Origin: Sialis fuliginosa
Lineage: Eukaryota; Arthropoda; Insecta; Megaloptera; Sialidae
Direction of reading: 5' to 3'
DNA length: 64,000 nt
NCBI GenBank assembly: GCA_961205875.1
Contig: OY540816.1
Location: forward strand, 19,974,701-20,038,700
The notes below the pieces were generated by a model, which saw nothing but the letters and a program-made list of their open reading frames with translations, was not told where the DNA came from and did not search any database. Below are positions 1 to 11,800 of the stretch, one piece after another; the stretch's first letter is position 1; every line of letters starts with the position of its first letter. Position numbers and translations under genes: made by a program.

Positions 1-120
1 ATAATTTTTTACCTTATAAAATTTATTATAACCGTGATTGTTTTTTAGAATTGACGTAATAATGGTTTTAAAACAACTGATTAACTAATTGTGCTTAATT
101 AATTTTGCTTTATACAAACC
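1..120. repeat. Right half of a TIR element (copy 1 of the 34.3 kb family)
   Basis: This stretch is closely similar to 34368-34487, the right half of a short TIR element whose complete copy lies at 34259-34487. The shared part includes AAAACAACTGATTAACTAAT followed by a TTTTGCTTTAT terminal motif. The left half would lie outside the window. No coding capacity is seen. Confidence 0.7.
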
Positions 121-661
121 AAGGTAAGAGTTGGATGTTCTAAATTAAAAGAGAAAAAAAATGTACTAGTGATTTCATATTAAAAATGTTTCTATCACTT
201 TTGGTGAGTTTTATTCGAAGATTTTTCTGAGAATTAATGGTTCGTGAAATACGACATATATCTATTCGCACTTTAGAACATGTCAGGACGAAAACTGTCA
301 TACATAATATAACAAAATGTCCGTTTGATTTCAGGTTCAGCTGATGGTGGAACCTCGCTCAACATTTCTTTTGCACCCTTGTCTAGTCGCAATCCACACT
401 GCATTTGAAGCTTAATGTGTAAATTTATAATCTCGGTTCACTAGAAAAGCATTTTTTTTGTAAAATCTCGGTGCCCGTGTCAGCGAACCGGTAAAATGGA
501 AATAATTTATCATATTTTGAATTAGTAAACGTTTTTTTTTTTTGTATTTGCAGATGTTTTTCGATTTTAATGCATCTTTAAGAAACAGCAATCAGTAAAA
601 TTTCTTTTCAGTAGTAAACAGATAATGTGGCGAAATAGTATATGGCTTATAGGTATCCTTA

Positions 662-1031
662 CATATTATAAAACGCACCGTCTCTGTCTGTCAGTCTGTC
701 CGTTAATGCGCTTATCACTCGAAAACTACTTATCCGATTTACGTGTTTTTTTTTTAATTCATAGATAAGTTCTTTACTCAGGTTTTAGTATATATTTTGT
801 TACGTTAGATAACATAAGGAATAAGCAGTGACGATAATATTAAATCAAGTCGGAAAAAAGTTTGCCGCCAGCGCGCTGTTTTGCAATACGTTGTCTAAAC
901 TGTTAAATATTAAACAATATGATGTAGTAATGAATTGTGTAGAATAAAAAGATCTAAATAAACTCCGCGATACCATATATATATATAACTTTTATATCTA
1001 CGCAAGTGAAGCCGCGGGCATAGCTAGTATA
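662..1031 (+). repeat. Dispersed repeat, CTGTCTGTCCGTTA family, possibly Helitron-like
   Basis: The repeat starts in a CTGTC-rich segment, continues through a GCGCTTATCACTCGAAAACT motif and a GTAACAT/AAGTCGG block, and ends near GAAGCCGCGGGCATAGCTAG. Related copies lie at 26068-26270 on this strand and at 36204-36450 and 37881-38296 on the other. A CTAG end after a GC-rich palindrome recalls Helitron 3' ends, but no transposase is present, so the class is an inference. Confidence 0.6.
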
Positions 1032-1775
1032 CAATAAAATTGAGCGTCTATCTAATTCCTTATGTGGCGCTTTAATTCATTGTTCTATCTACTTCATACT
1101 ATATAGTTCTTAAATCAATTGCAATTGAAGAGAGATAATGGTTCCAAATAGACGTTGCTATTAATGAATTATCACTAAAATTCTTTTTAAGTCAATGTAT
1201 TATTAATTAATTTTATAATTATATATTTTTAAGATCTTTCCTTGTCTAAGATGTAGATCTTTGGGTCCAATATAAAGAAATAAAATGTATACTATTATTA
1301 TCTACACTTTATATAAAAAAAAAAAAAATTTTGAAAGCAACTTAAACAAAAGCAAATTTTTGAGTAAAACACATGTAGGTATACCACAAAAATAATATAC
1401 AATCTTAGATGAGTTCTGATCTGAACATTCAAACTAGATTTTCGTAAGAGTCATCAGTTTATAAAGCGAATGAACTTAATATATCGCTATCTTATTTTAA
1501 TCGTAGCCATTAAAAAGAAATAGGTATGTACGGTATGTATCTATAATCTGATATAAATTCTGCAAAAAAGTTTTTTTTTAAATACATTTACATACTTTCA
1601 CTTTATAGTAGTTTCAAGTGAGTATTTTATTATAAATCATTTATTTCTCACTGTAATTATTTATTAACTATTGATTTTTTTATTTTTATATAAGGTTTCT
1701 TATATTTTATAAGGCTTTACAAGGGTATTTTTATATTTTATTTATTTTCACTTTTATTTAGATTCTATTGAAAAG

Positions 1776-2917
1776 ATGGACAGTCCGATAAGTGATATAG
1801 AGAAGTTATATTTACCAAGTCAATGGGCAAAACGTATTGCTCCAGATAAAATATTAAATGTTCACATAGAACTTACAAAAAAAAGTAAAGCATAAAATGA
1901 AAATAATCGCATCAGTAAATATTAGTGATTCTTTTCTATTTTTACAGTAAGCGAACAAGTAAAAAAGGAAATAACTTCTGAATTAGTTACGTATGGACCA
2001 TTGCCACGAGAAAAATATGATTTGTTCGGAGCAAATTTACCAAACGGTACGTATAAATAAATACTTAAATTAATATACTGAATAAAATACATTTTATTTT
2101 AGATGCTCCAATATTTATTTATGTGCATGGAGGTTATTGGCAAGAAATGTGTCGAGAAATGTCATATTATGTTGTCAAACCGCTGATAAAAAATAATATA
2201 AAAGTTGTTGTCGTTGGTTATGAACTATGCCCAAACGTAACCTTGTTTAAAATTGTGGATGAAATAAAAACAGCAATCACAACTTGCTTAAATTATGCTA
2301 AAAAAGCCGGATCAAGGTACGCTGATAATAAATAAAAACAAATGAAAAAGTTTTTAATTGTTACATAGTGCTGCACTCTATTAACAATATGTAAAACAAT
2401 TTACAGATATCTGTAATACCGACATTTTTTATAAATTTAAATTTTCATTGTTTAATTTTAAAATATTTTCAGATCAATTTATTTAGCTGGACATTCAGCT
2501 GGAGGACATTTAGTTGCATCATTATTTGAAGATTTCTTTGCAAAATTGCCTGATGATGATAGAAAACTATTCAAAGGAATCTTTCTCATTGCTGGAATTT
2601 ACGATATCACTCCATTATTACAAACGACTGTTAATATTCCCATGAAATTGGATGATGATTCTGCAAAAAAATTAAGTCCTTATCTGAGAGATGTCAATAT
2701 TTCAAATATGAAGATATTTTTGGTTGTTGGTGAACATGACAGTCCTGCATTTGTAAAACAATCAGAAATGATGTATGAAAAATTGAAAAAGAATACCAAC
2801 AATGAGGTTATACTAGATATAAAAAAGAATTTAGATCATTTTGATATGGTTGAAAATATGAACTCTGAAGAACACAGTCTAACAAAAATAATAATTGAAA
2901 CTATTCAAAATAATTGA
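1776..2917 (+). CDS. AFMID: Kynurenine formamidase (arylformamidase), alpha/beta hydrolase
   Basis: Hydrolyses N-formylkynurenine to kynurenine plus formate, the second step of tryptophan breakdown, in the cytosol. Four exons join in frame: 1776-1884, 1948-2046, 2103-2316 and 2473-2917, giving 288 residues, close to the family length. The family oxyanion-hole motif HGGYW is at residues 78-82 and the nucleophile elbow GHSAGGH has Ser149. The likely acid is Asp230 (GEHDSP) and the likely base His263 (LDHFD). The ATG at 1776 is the first in frame. The stop lies 45 bp from the convergent TRMT6 stop. Motifs and splice sites were read directly; substrate specificity is inferred from HGGYW, and a related esterase is the main alternative. 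Confidence 0.88.
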
Positions 2918-2924
2918 TATATAT

Positions 2925-2930
2925 TTTATT
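2925..2930 (-). terminator. Poly(A) signal of TRMT6
   Basis: TTTATT on the plus strand is AATAAA on the minus strand, 33 bp past the TRMT6 stop and only 7 bp beyond the stop of the opposing kynurenine formamidase gene. Confidence 0.55.
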
Positions 2931-2953
2931 AAAATACTTTTGTACAATTAAAA

Positions 2954-2959
2954 AATAAA
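2954..2959 (+). terminator. Poly(A) signal of kynurenine formamidase
   Basis: AATAAA 36 bp after the stop and 3 bp before the end of the opposing TRMT6 coding region, so the two mRNAs probably overlap at their 3' ends. Confidence 0.55.
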
Positions 2960-2962
2960 CAA

Positions 2963-4342
2963 TCACTCTGATAATTCTGGATCTACTTTGTACCCAAATA
3001 AAATGTATCCCCCATTTGTCATATTCACTTCTGGATGAGTCCTGCTTTCTAGCACTTGATAATTTCTTAAAAATGTTTCAGTCAATCTCAACGCAGTAAA
3101 ATCAGATCGTTTTTTCAACTCAACGTAAAGTTCTTGAAGCACTTCAATCACAGTTGAAAAAACGACTAAAGGTTTACCGATATTTAAAAACTCTGCAAGT
3201 TCATTTACAATACTTAACGGATGTTCTTTTGCTATAACAACCAATGAATCTACTTTGTTATGAATTATTTCACATGCTCGCTGATTTTCTATCTGCCAAG
3301 TTTTTAAATCGGTTTCACTAATTTTTCTTTTTCTAGATACTTTAACCGTGTTCCCGTTTTCATTTATATTTTCTTCTTTTAAATCCACATCTTTCTTAAC
3401 TTCCTTTTCTGTTTCTTTTATATCTACATCTGTGTTCTTAACTTCATTTTCTGTTTCTTTTAAATCTACATCTACTTTCTTAACTTTATTTTTGATTTTG
3501 TTTAAATCTTCATCTTTCTTTAATTCACTAGAATCATGTTTTAAATACTTTTGATAATACCATCGCAAAACAGAATAGATATTAACACTTATGCATCGTT
3601 TTAGCTGTTCTTCGGGAAATTTCAAAGCATAGAGTGACTGTTTTTGGGCTTCATTACCTTGATGTATATGAATTAAATATCCCTTAGTTTGTTCACCAAT
3701 TCTTTCCAAAAACGCAGCCAGCGGTAAACCTCCTGTCCCACTTTCATATAACATATAAGTTCCTTCAGACTGCACATTAGAGTAATACAAAATCTGTGAC
3801 AAATCATCTATTCGCATCCCCAAAACCTTAGCAGGATCCTGACGGAAATACATTTCAGCTAATAGTCTTATACTAGGTTTATGTATTTGTAAATACTCAA
3901 AATACTTCTTTTCTTTCTTTTTTAAATACTTCTCTTGGCTGTATTCTGTTTTAGAATTAAACGTAGTCGAGTTCTCTATAAGCTTCTCGACTATGTCTGT
4001 TGAAGCGAGTGCTTCGTCACGAAATTTACATATTTCCTGAGTTGTTAATAATTGCGAAGATCCATCATCTGTAATGCTACGGTTATCTGTGCCCTTTTGC
4101 TCGATACACAAATCAGTAACAGAAGATACACGGTCAGTTTCTTGCAGTGTGTATAATCGCTTACCGTTTGTCTTTATTGTCATTTGAAACATTGTCGAAT
4201 ACCGTTTAGAAACGATATTTTTCAATTCGATATTATCTTTACCTAGTATAACAACATCGTTTAATTTCAGTTTATGCAGTTTGGTATACAACTGTCTTTG
4301 TATGATAATATAGTCTCCGACATTTATTGTTTCTTCAGACAT
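2963..4342 (-). CDS. TRMT6: tRNA (adenine(58)-N(1))-methyltransferase non-catalytic subunit TRM6
   Basis: Non-catalytic, tRNA-binding partner of TRMT61A in the nuclear complex that makes m1A58 in the tRNA T-loop (Gcd10 family). One uninterrupted exon encodes 459 residues. Family landmarks include GTDNR at residues 84-88, LIENSTTF near 121-128 followed by a lysine-rich stretch, a central Rossmann-like segment and a C-terminal LRNYQVL motif before a glycine-rich strand (NGGY). An in-frame ATG at 4471 would add 43 hydrophobic residues not expected in this family, so MSEETINVGDY at 4342 was chosen as the start. A charged linker contains three degenerate copies of a DVDLKETE-EVK unit. Divergent from the coiled-coil gene at 4645, convergent with kynurenine formamidase. 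Confidence 0.93.
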   Translation of the reverse strand: MSEETINVGDYIIIQRQLYTKLHKLKLNDVVILGKDNIELKNIVSKRYSTMFQMTIKTNGKRLYTLQETDRVSSVTDLCIEQKGTDNRSITDDGSSQLLTTQEICKFRDEALASTDIVEKLIENSTTFNSKTEYSQEKYLKKKEKKYFEYLQIHKPSIRLLAEMYFRQDPAKVLGMRIDDLSQILYYSNVQSEGTYMLYESGTGGLPLAAFLERIGEQTKGYLIHIHQGNEAQKQSLYALKFPEEQLKRCISVNIYSVLRWYYQKYLKHDSSELKKDEDLNKIKNKVKKVDVDLKETENEVKNTDVDIKETEKEVKKDVDLKEENINENGNTVKVSRKRKISETDLKTWQIENQRACEIIHNKVDSLVVIAKEHPLSIVNELAEFLNIGKPLVVFSTVIEVLQELYVELKKRSDFTALRLTETFLRNYQVLESRTHPEVNMTNGGYILFGYKVDPELSE

Positions 4343-4644
4343 TTTTATAAAGATTTTTGTTTTTGAATTAGAAACATAACCTATAATAACACACGTGACA
4401 GCTAACAGCAGCGTGTGATATGTGAAATGGAAATAGGCAACTTTAATTACATAACTTTTCCAACATTGCATAATCTACGAAATTTTATCAAAAATTATAT
4501 ATTTAGGTAATAAGAATTTCAGTTTTGGAATTGCTTTTAATATACAAGGTTTATCGACAATTTAACAATAAATCAAATTTTATTTTTAAAGTGAGTTTCC
4601 TTTTTTTTAAATAGTAGGTATTAGATAAATAAATTATTTTATAG
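4343..4644. promoter_or_regulatory. Bidirectional intergenic interval between TRMT6 and the coiled-coil gene
   Basis: Only 302 bp separate the two divergent start codons, so a shared promoter is likely. On the plus side a GTGAGT donor at 4591 and a TTTTATAG acceptor ending at 4644 frame a small intron. The first plus-strand exon is therefore probably non-coding, with the ATG directly after the acceptor. No TATA box was identified. Confidence 0.5.
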
Positions 4645-4908
4645 ATGGAAGAGCTTCAAAAGAAAATAAAAACCGAACTAGACCAAACATTGAAACAAAT
4701 AGAAGAACTGAAATTAGAAAGGATAGACAAAGAAATTAATATAGCACGAACACTTGTATTAGATTCGGTTTTAGTATCAAAAAAACTGCTAGGGAATAAG
4801 GACAAAAACCTAAAGAAAGAAGTTAAGAAAAGATTGGTAAATTTCTTATGCATATATTTTTTCAACAAATTCATTTTTTTGTAAATTTTATTACAGGAAA
4901 AATTATGA
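4645..4908 (+). CDS. Small coiled-coil protein, unknown function
   Basis: Two coding exons, 4645-4836 and 4897-4908, join in phase 0 (GTAAAT donor, TTACAG acceptor) to give 67 residues ending EKL. The protein is highly charged, rich in Glu, Lys and Leu, with heptad-like spacing suggesting one or two helices in a coiled coil. There is no signal peptide, membrane segment or catalytic motif. The ATG follows a splice acceptor immediately, implying a 5' non-coding exon in the TRMT6 promoter interval. AATAAA lies at 5023-5028. I do not recognise the family; the size would suit a small subunit of a complex, but that is a guess. Confidence 0.6.
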
Positions 4909-5315
4909 AATTCATTCATCAAACTCGACTGACTTTAAAAACTTGATATTTTAATATTTTTAATTATTTATTAATTATGTATGAAATATTGAGAACTTTT
5001 TATAAATTTTTTAAACATTTTTAATAAAAACGTGAATTTAAATTCTATTTTTGACATTTGAAAACATAGATAAAAAATAAAATTACAACACATGTTGAAG
5101 TTTATTTGAACAGTTTATGCTGTTTATTAAATACGTTTCATTGTTGTAAAACAATTCTAAAAATACTCTTCTAACATTAAGAAATATATACACAGTATTA
5201 CAAAGCTGTACTCAGGTCATCTGAATGACTTTCAATGATAAAAACTGATACATATAAATAAAAATACAATTCAAACTTAAAAATTTATTCATATAACAAT
5301 TACAAAAATAATAAA

Positions 5316-6301
5316 CTATCTAACATAATTTTGTAACAATACATTTCTACTTGGAACTATTTGGTCCCTGCAAAGTGGGCATTCAGTCTTAACTGTCGTC
5401 CAATCATAAATACAGTTCCAACAGAATATATGTCCGCATGTTGTTATTGTTGAGTTAGTTCGGTTTTCCATGCAAAGAGAACAATTAGATGAAGACAACG
5501 GTGGATATATAGATGAAACAGGGTTAGCTGCTTTACATTTTTGGTAGTTAGAATACGATGTATGTAATGTATTGAATAACGTTACAATACCTAATAAATT
5601 GAACAAGAAATTCGGCCTGTTTTCATTCATCCAGTATCTGACATGTAGCTAAAATATTTATTTATTATAAAAACACATGATCAATAAAAATAGAAAATTA
5701 GGAACATTTATTTGATAATAATTGTACTCACATAATTAATTCCTGTTAATCTTTCTGAAATGCCATAATACTGCCCATCAAAATAAAATAATACTTTATT
5801 TAGCTGTGTCAAAAATGGAGCGATAACTGTTTTAAAAACAGTTATAACGAAAATCAACTCATCTTTTGCTTCTGGTACTATTTCTTTGTTATTTATTACA
5901 GATGCATGAAATGATTTTAATATTTTTTGAAGAACGTTATCTCCACAGGAATGTAAAAGGAGCCACAATACATGTACCTAAAAAAAATAAGCTACAATAA
6001 ATATTTTTATAACAGCCAGAAGTTTGAAAAAACTTACAAAATCAGAAGGCAGTGATTTTTTAGTTTTGTTAACCCTTATAATACCCGTATGTTCTTCCCC
6101 TAATGTTTGTAGTTTTGATAAAGATGTTAGTCCATAATACAAGCTCTCTGAGACAGTATTGATGATATTTTTGTATTTGTACAAATATCTTCCTACTCCG
6201 AATTCTGTTAGGATAGAAAATATGTTTGTTGAAAGTTCAGTTATAATTTCGGTATCTTTTTGCGCAGTTCTCAAAATTTCCATATGGTATTTATGTAACA
6301 T
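5316..6301 (-). CDS. PEX10: Peroxisome biogenesis factor 10 (RING E3 ubiquitin ligase)
   Basis: Peroxisomal membrane RING protein that acts with PEX2 and PEX12 to ubiquitinate the import receptor PEX5 for recycling. Three exons on the minus strand, 6301-6038, 5977-5732 and 5648-5316, join in frame to 280 residues. The N-terminus has the family signature AQKD and then LQTLGEE, followed by hydrophobic segments and the LFYFDGQYY-RLTGI block. The C-terminal C3HC4 RING uses Cys226, Cys229, Cys241, His243, Cys246, Cys249, Cys260 and Cys263. The frame is open upstream to 6415 but only with a TTG, so 6301 is the first ATG and has an A at -3. Convergent with the coiled-coil gene; a minus-strand AATAAA lies at 5284-5289. 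Confidence 0.93.
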
Positions 6302-6779
6302 TTTGTAAACAAAATCTATGGTAAACAAACTTTCCAATTTACGCCACAATGCCAAACCATACGTCAAAAAAATAACACGTGTTTTGATTTCGAGACGTTT
6401 ACGGAAACTAAACAATTCAGCTCTACAATGACTTTTAAATCTTGAAATTTTTTAGTCGATTGTTGTCCATATGATTTTACATAAGTTCCTTTTACTGTTA
6501 TCTTAATCAACACATTTATTAAATCAGGCTATAAATTGGAGCTAAAAATAAATAATTTGTTTGTAATTGCATTCAAAACACATGTGACGGTTGTTGATTT
6601 ATTCTTTTTTGCATATTAAACGTTTAAAATAATTTACGTTTTAAATAAATTACATAACGCACCTCTTGACTAGCGTAGTGAAAACTTCTGTCATCTCTGT
6701 TGGCCATTGGCTACGTTCTCTTTGGCAGGTAGCAAGATTTGATATATTGTGTGTTCAGTCGTTCGTCGAAAAACACAAA
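6302..6779. promoter_or_regulatory. Bidirectional interval between PEX10 and NDUFA4
   Basis: A 478-bp interval between divergent start codons. A somewhat GC-richer patch at about 6660-6770, with a GGCCATTGGC sequence that fits a CCAAT-type box, lies just before NDUFA4. The remainder is AT-rich. Promoter use is inferred from layout only. Confidence 0.4.
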
Positions 6780-7257
6780 ATGATCAAAGGTTTAAGTATC
6801 GCGAGCTTAAAAAAGCACCCTGCGGTAAGTAGATAAATGAATTACTCATTGTTTAGAATATTAATTTCCTGGAATTTCCAAACAATTTCATAGAAACTGG
6901 ACTTTGGAATTTCATTGCATTTTTGTTCTATTTTACTTATTGCAAAACGTCAATACTTATGTCTGATATTTTTTTTTTTGTTTAGCTCATCCCACTTTAC
7001 GTCTGTGTGGGACTAGGAGGCATTGGTGCCGTATTTTACACATTGCGCCTTGCAACGCAGAGCCCTGATGTGGCATGGAATAAGAGTGGAAATCCAGAAC
7101 CGTGGGAAGAGTACCGTAATAAGCAATACAAAGTATGTTTGACTTTTGTTGTAAAATAAATTGCATAGATATTGATTAATAATGCTATTTTTTGTTCCAG
7201 TTTTATTCGCCAGTAAGAGATTACTCAAAGTCAGAAAGCCCTGCACCGAAATATTAA
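6780..7257 (+). CDS. NDUFA4: NDUFA4 / COXFA4 respiratory-chain subunit, copy 1 (conserved copy)
   Basis: Small inner-membrane subunit first assigned to complex I and now to cytochrome c oxidase. Exons 6780-6824, 6986-7132 and 7201-7257 encode 82 residues, the normal family length. The protein begins with a short KKHP-containing segment, then one membrane helix (about residues 16-38), then the family core SPDVAWNK-NPEPWEEYRNKQYK and a C-terminal FYSPVRDYS. Both introns are phase 0 and short (161 and 68 bp). AATAAA occurs at 7256-7261, overlapping the stop, and at 7269-7274. This copy is closest to the family consensus and is probably the housekeeping member of the cluster formed with the genes at 16591 and 23585. 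Confidence 0.93.
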
Positions 7258-7554
7258 TAAAATCACATAATAAAGCAATTTTAGATAGGGTAGAGTTATT
7301 ACATAATGTATGGTTTATTGAATGAAAAAAAAATTAAAATGTAAATAATATTGTTTTTCTGTGTGTGAATTCTCTAATTATAATAAATTATTATGTGGTA
7401 CATATGTTTTTGATTTATCCTTGAAAAATCCTTATGTTGTTATTTAGACAGTCTATTCTTATATCATGATGTATGTTGGCATTGAATTTTTTCTTAGAAG
7501 ACATAAAAAATCGTTATGAAACCATTATTTACTTATTGAATGACAGTGTCAAAA

Positions 7555-8873
7555 ATGGCAGATACAGACTGGGAAGAATTTTATGCTCATAACCTTCCAC
7601 CGACTGATTTTGAAGATAATAGAATGATATTGAAAGAATTTTGCGAAAGACATAAAACACAGAATAACAGAATTGTCCTAGTTACAGTCAGTAATAAACA
7701 TACATAAAAGTGAGGTTATGTTACGGTTGTTAATGATATTTATTGTGTTTATTTCAGTCCGGCGGTACCACAGTACCATTAGAACATAACACAGTACGTT
7801 TTGTTGATAACTTTAGTGCTGGAACAAGAGGTTCTGCATCTACTGAACATTTTTTAGAATACGATTATGCTGTCATATTTTTATATCGAATTAAAACTCT
7901 TGAACCGTTCACAAGACATTTCGGCGGACAGAAGTTCATGGATATGTTAGATCTACAAGAACAAAATGGACAACCAACAATCGTGGGTAAATATAAAACA
8001 TAATCAAAGTTTTGTTTAAAACTATCACATATTATGTATATTTGATTGTTTTATAGTTAAACCAGATAGCGTAGACGTACTTGCTCCAGTGCTAATGAAA
8101 TATAAAGCCGCTCAAGAAAGGGGTAGATTACTTTACGTTAATTTCACAACATTATCAGACTATTTATGGTTGTTAAGAGCTGCTTGCGAGTGTCTAGTGT
8201 CATTTGGCTCTAACGCTTTATTATATTTAGCTGCGGCTGTATCAGACTTTTATATTCCATCTCACCAAATGGTAAGTAACTTCCATAATCAATACAGTTA
8301 CAACCTTCTTTGATTTAATACTTCATTTTAATTATCAATAGCTTATCTATTTATAATAACAAACAACAATAATTATAATTGTTTTTATTTAAGGCTGTGC
8401 ATAAAATACAATCAAATGAAGGAGCACCTACGATTTCTTTGCAAATTGTTCCAAAACTTTTATCAGCTATAGTTAATATGTGGGTACCGCAAGCATTTGT
8501 CATTTCATTTAAATTGGAAACAGATGAAAATTTGCTCATTTCTAAAGCAAGGGAAGCTCTGAGAAAGTATCAACACAAAGTAAGTGAAAAAAATTATATA
8601 TAAAGTGAAACTCCAACCTAAAAATTACCAATCATACCTAACCTAACTATGATTATAAATGTAGGTTTGAACTTACTGAATATTTTATACTTTTAGCTGG
8701 TTATTGCTAATATATTACAAAGTCGTAAATATAGAGTGATTTTTGTAACACCTGAAAAACATTACGAAGTAACATTAACTCGTGAACAATTACATAATGG
8801 CATGGAAATAGAAGATCTTATTGTGGCCGATGTTGTAGCAAAACATACAGGATTTATCATGGAAGAAAAATAG
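7555..8873 (+). CDS. PPCS: Phosphopantothenate-cysteine ligase
   Basis: Second step of coenzyme A synthesis: joins 4'-phosphopantothenate to cysteine with nucleotide hydrolysis, in the cytosol. Five exons, 7555-7686, 7758-7986, 8057-8271, 8394-8579 and 8697-8873, give 312 residues, matching animal PPCS. The nucleotide-binding motif [10 protein letters not shown] spans the first junction (from residue 44), followed by [12 protein letters not shown], the central AAAVSDFY motif and a C-terminal Rossmann-like part ending in FIMEEK. The first donor is GTCAGT, acceptable but weaker than the GTAAGT of introns 3 and 4. PPCS sits between NDUFA4 copies 1 and 2 on the same strand, so it was included in or spared by the duplication that made them. 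Confidence 0.93.
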
Positions 8874-11800
8874 ATAACATGTTTTTCCAATATCATAAAT
8901 TCCATATGCATTTTGTAATGTTTTGTGCAACATTGATTTTTAATATTCTAGTTTGTTGGGTTAAAATTGTTTTTATTTCAATTAAGTTGCATTTTGAGGT
9001 TAGGGTTGTTTATTGTTACGTTCAAATTTTATATAACTTGTTAGTTGTCTTTTATTTAAGTAGTATAAACACAGTAGAAATATCACAACTGTTTTAAAAT
9101 TTAATCACTACATTGACAAAAGTATGTTTGTTTTTTATTTGCACATATAAAATGACCAAAGACTGATTTTTTACTGAAATATAATATTGCATACAGTTAT
9201 TTTTATCACAATAATACGTTATCTTAATTTCCTTGTACTTTTATTTATAAATGAGTGATTAAAACTGCACAAATTAAGATCTACTGTCAAAACTATGAAA
9301 TATTCAAATTAGCCGCGTAAAATTCTTGCGATGTGATTCTACGAATGGTAACCCTGTTTTTCAAATCGGCCAGTATTATCTTAGACCATTTATTAATAGA
9401 TAAATCAATAAAAAGTAGTTCAATAACAAGATAAAACTAAAATAGCCAAAACATAAATTAAAAGAACGAATTTAGTCAAATGTTTCTATGTATTTGAAAA
9501 TGATTTTTAGTGAAAAATGGAAATAACAGGGTTTATTTTAGAATAGACTCGTAGTTTTAGAAAGGGAGGCTGCTATTCTATTATTATTTTAAAGCAATGA
9601 CATATCATTGCTTTTGTTGTATCGTTGTTGATATAATATTTTGTCTAAATGTAAAAAAAGAACTGTTAAATGTTTTAAATGGATGCAGTGTAACTTATGC
9701 TTGCCAGAAGATGAAATGATTTTAAAAATCGTAACAATTACAACTGTCAGTTGTTTGTAAGCGGCCATATTTGATGACGTAAATAGTACCTCGGGTGTAA
9801 TTGGCTGGTATTTATATAATTGTTGGCTGATTTTAAAAATTAAATTCATTTTGTTGATGTTCTGATATATATATAATAATGAGAAAAACATCAAATACTG
9901 ATTTAAAAATCACGTTTCTTGACTCTGGTATAGATAGACTTTTTTAAACAAAGCTTTTCAAAGAAACATAGCCTTACTTAGAGTAAGTAATACATAAAGA
10001 AAACCAAATTTATGATTTGATATTTAGATAGACATTGTTGTTATTATTTGATACTTATTAAATATAAATCTATCGACTTTTGAAGTCATGAATGCTTATC
10101 AATCTATGACAAATAGAATAAAAGTGTTCCTATAAACTTTGACTATGCTTTGTTTAATATATTTAACTAATAGAATTTGTAAACTATATTTATATATTAT
10201 AAAGGTAAACTACAGATAAATATATATTAGAAGCCACTGCCTTAATGCATATCCTCTTAATCATATATGTATTAATATCTTTAGCATATAGCTATTTATT
10301 TTGTTCAACAAAAGATGGCAGCACCTATATAAAATTTTAATTTTTAAATAATTACTGCAACCATAGACTCGAAAACAGAGCCGCGTCAAAAGAAAGAGAT
10401 AGAAAATGTTTTGAGATATACTTGTCCTTATTTATACAAGAGCAACTATGTACTTCATTCTTGTTATAAAAGGAGATAGATATATCCCAATATTTTTAAC
10501 GTTAAATATTCTACCTCTCGCTATTTGTAAACTGTAATATTGACATATTTGGTTGTTATCCGTGATAAAATTTTATTTTTACGTAGGTGTTGACATCTGT
10601 TGTTTTACAAAGAAATTTCGCATGAGTTAATTATTATTTCGTTTTTTTTTTTTACATAAGACTTAAGGGTTAGATATATTTTATATTTTCATCCTTTTAT
10701 CATTTAGATACTTACTTTTAGTATACTTATAGTTTTTTTTTTTAATTTTCCATAAAAATTCTATATGGCCGCCATATTATTTTGCAGATTAAAATTTCCT
10801 TTTCACATCATTCATTTGAGTTTCAAATTCTGAAAAATATAATTTAAAACATTTTTCATACGTCTATATAATATAAGATAGAAAAAAAGTCGTTTTAATA
10901 GAACCAAAATGTTTTGAAACTATTTCTCAAGTTATTTAAATAACTTGTTGATAAACTCTGATTGACTAATAATAAATATTTATCATATGCATCATTAAAT
11001 TTTCAAAATATAAATTCGTTACACAAAACTACAAAAAAAAAGTGACGCATATGATAACCGAGAAACATTTTTTGCTCTTGTTATGGTAATTGGCCTAAAA
11101 TAATAATAATACATATTAAAATATAATCAACCATTGCCAGTTTATATGAATTTCATATAAAAATTATAAATTTAATAAAATGAATGTGTATAAAACTCGA
11201 TGTGACTCCTGCAAAAATGGGACCACTGGTTTAGCAGGAATATAAGCATGCTTTTGATGGATAAACATGTATCATCATATATTTTATTAATTAAACCGTT
11301 CATTTGTTACTACACCGCCTATTTAGAACTCTAGGGGCCTTTAAAAATAAATTCTGTATTAATTTTTTTCTCACCCAAAAATTCTTAAGGATTATCCAAA
11401 AATCTCACAAATTTCATGGTTTTAACCCCCTCTCCGACCTTGTCACAGGTTGTCGCATTCGTATAACCCCCCCCCCTCCCTATTGTGACATCTCACAAGT
11501 TTCGAAACAATACTTATAATAAATAATTATATAAATTTTTTTCGTTTATTAATAAAAATGATATGAAATTTTACCAAAAACATTTGAAAATTTCACAATA
11601 ACTCTTTCATTCTTTGATTTTTAGATGTGACTCCTACCCCCCCCCCCCCCCCTGAACACCATGTTTTGTGATAGCAGTTTTGATTTAAAGTTTAAAATGA
11701 AAATCCCCTTCCAATCAAATCAGATAATTGTCTTTATAATAAACCGTGTTTTTTTTTTCAAAAATAATGCCTACTATGTAGTAAAAAATGAACAGTTTGA

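Noticed and set aside
2123-2335. Stand-alone 70-codon protein
   Set aside because: It is exon 3 of kynurenine formamidase read through its GTACGC donor at 2317.
4343-4471. TRMT6 start at the in-frame ATG at 4471
   Set aside because: It would add 43 hydrophobic residues not found in the family and consume half of a short divergent promoter.
6302-6415. Extension of the PEX10 N-terminus to 6415
   Set aside because: The frame is open but its first codon is TTG; 6301 is the first ATG and fits the family start.
9589-9894. 101-codon minus-strand frame
   Set aside because: AT-rich composition, no motif, no splice partners; consistent with chance in intergenic DNA.
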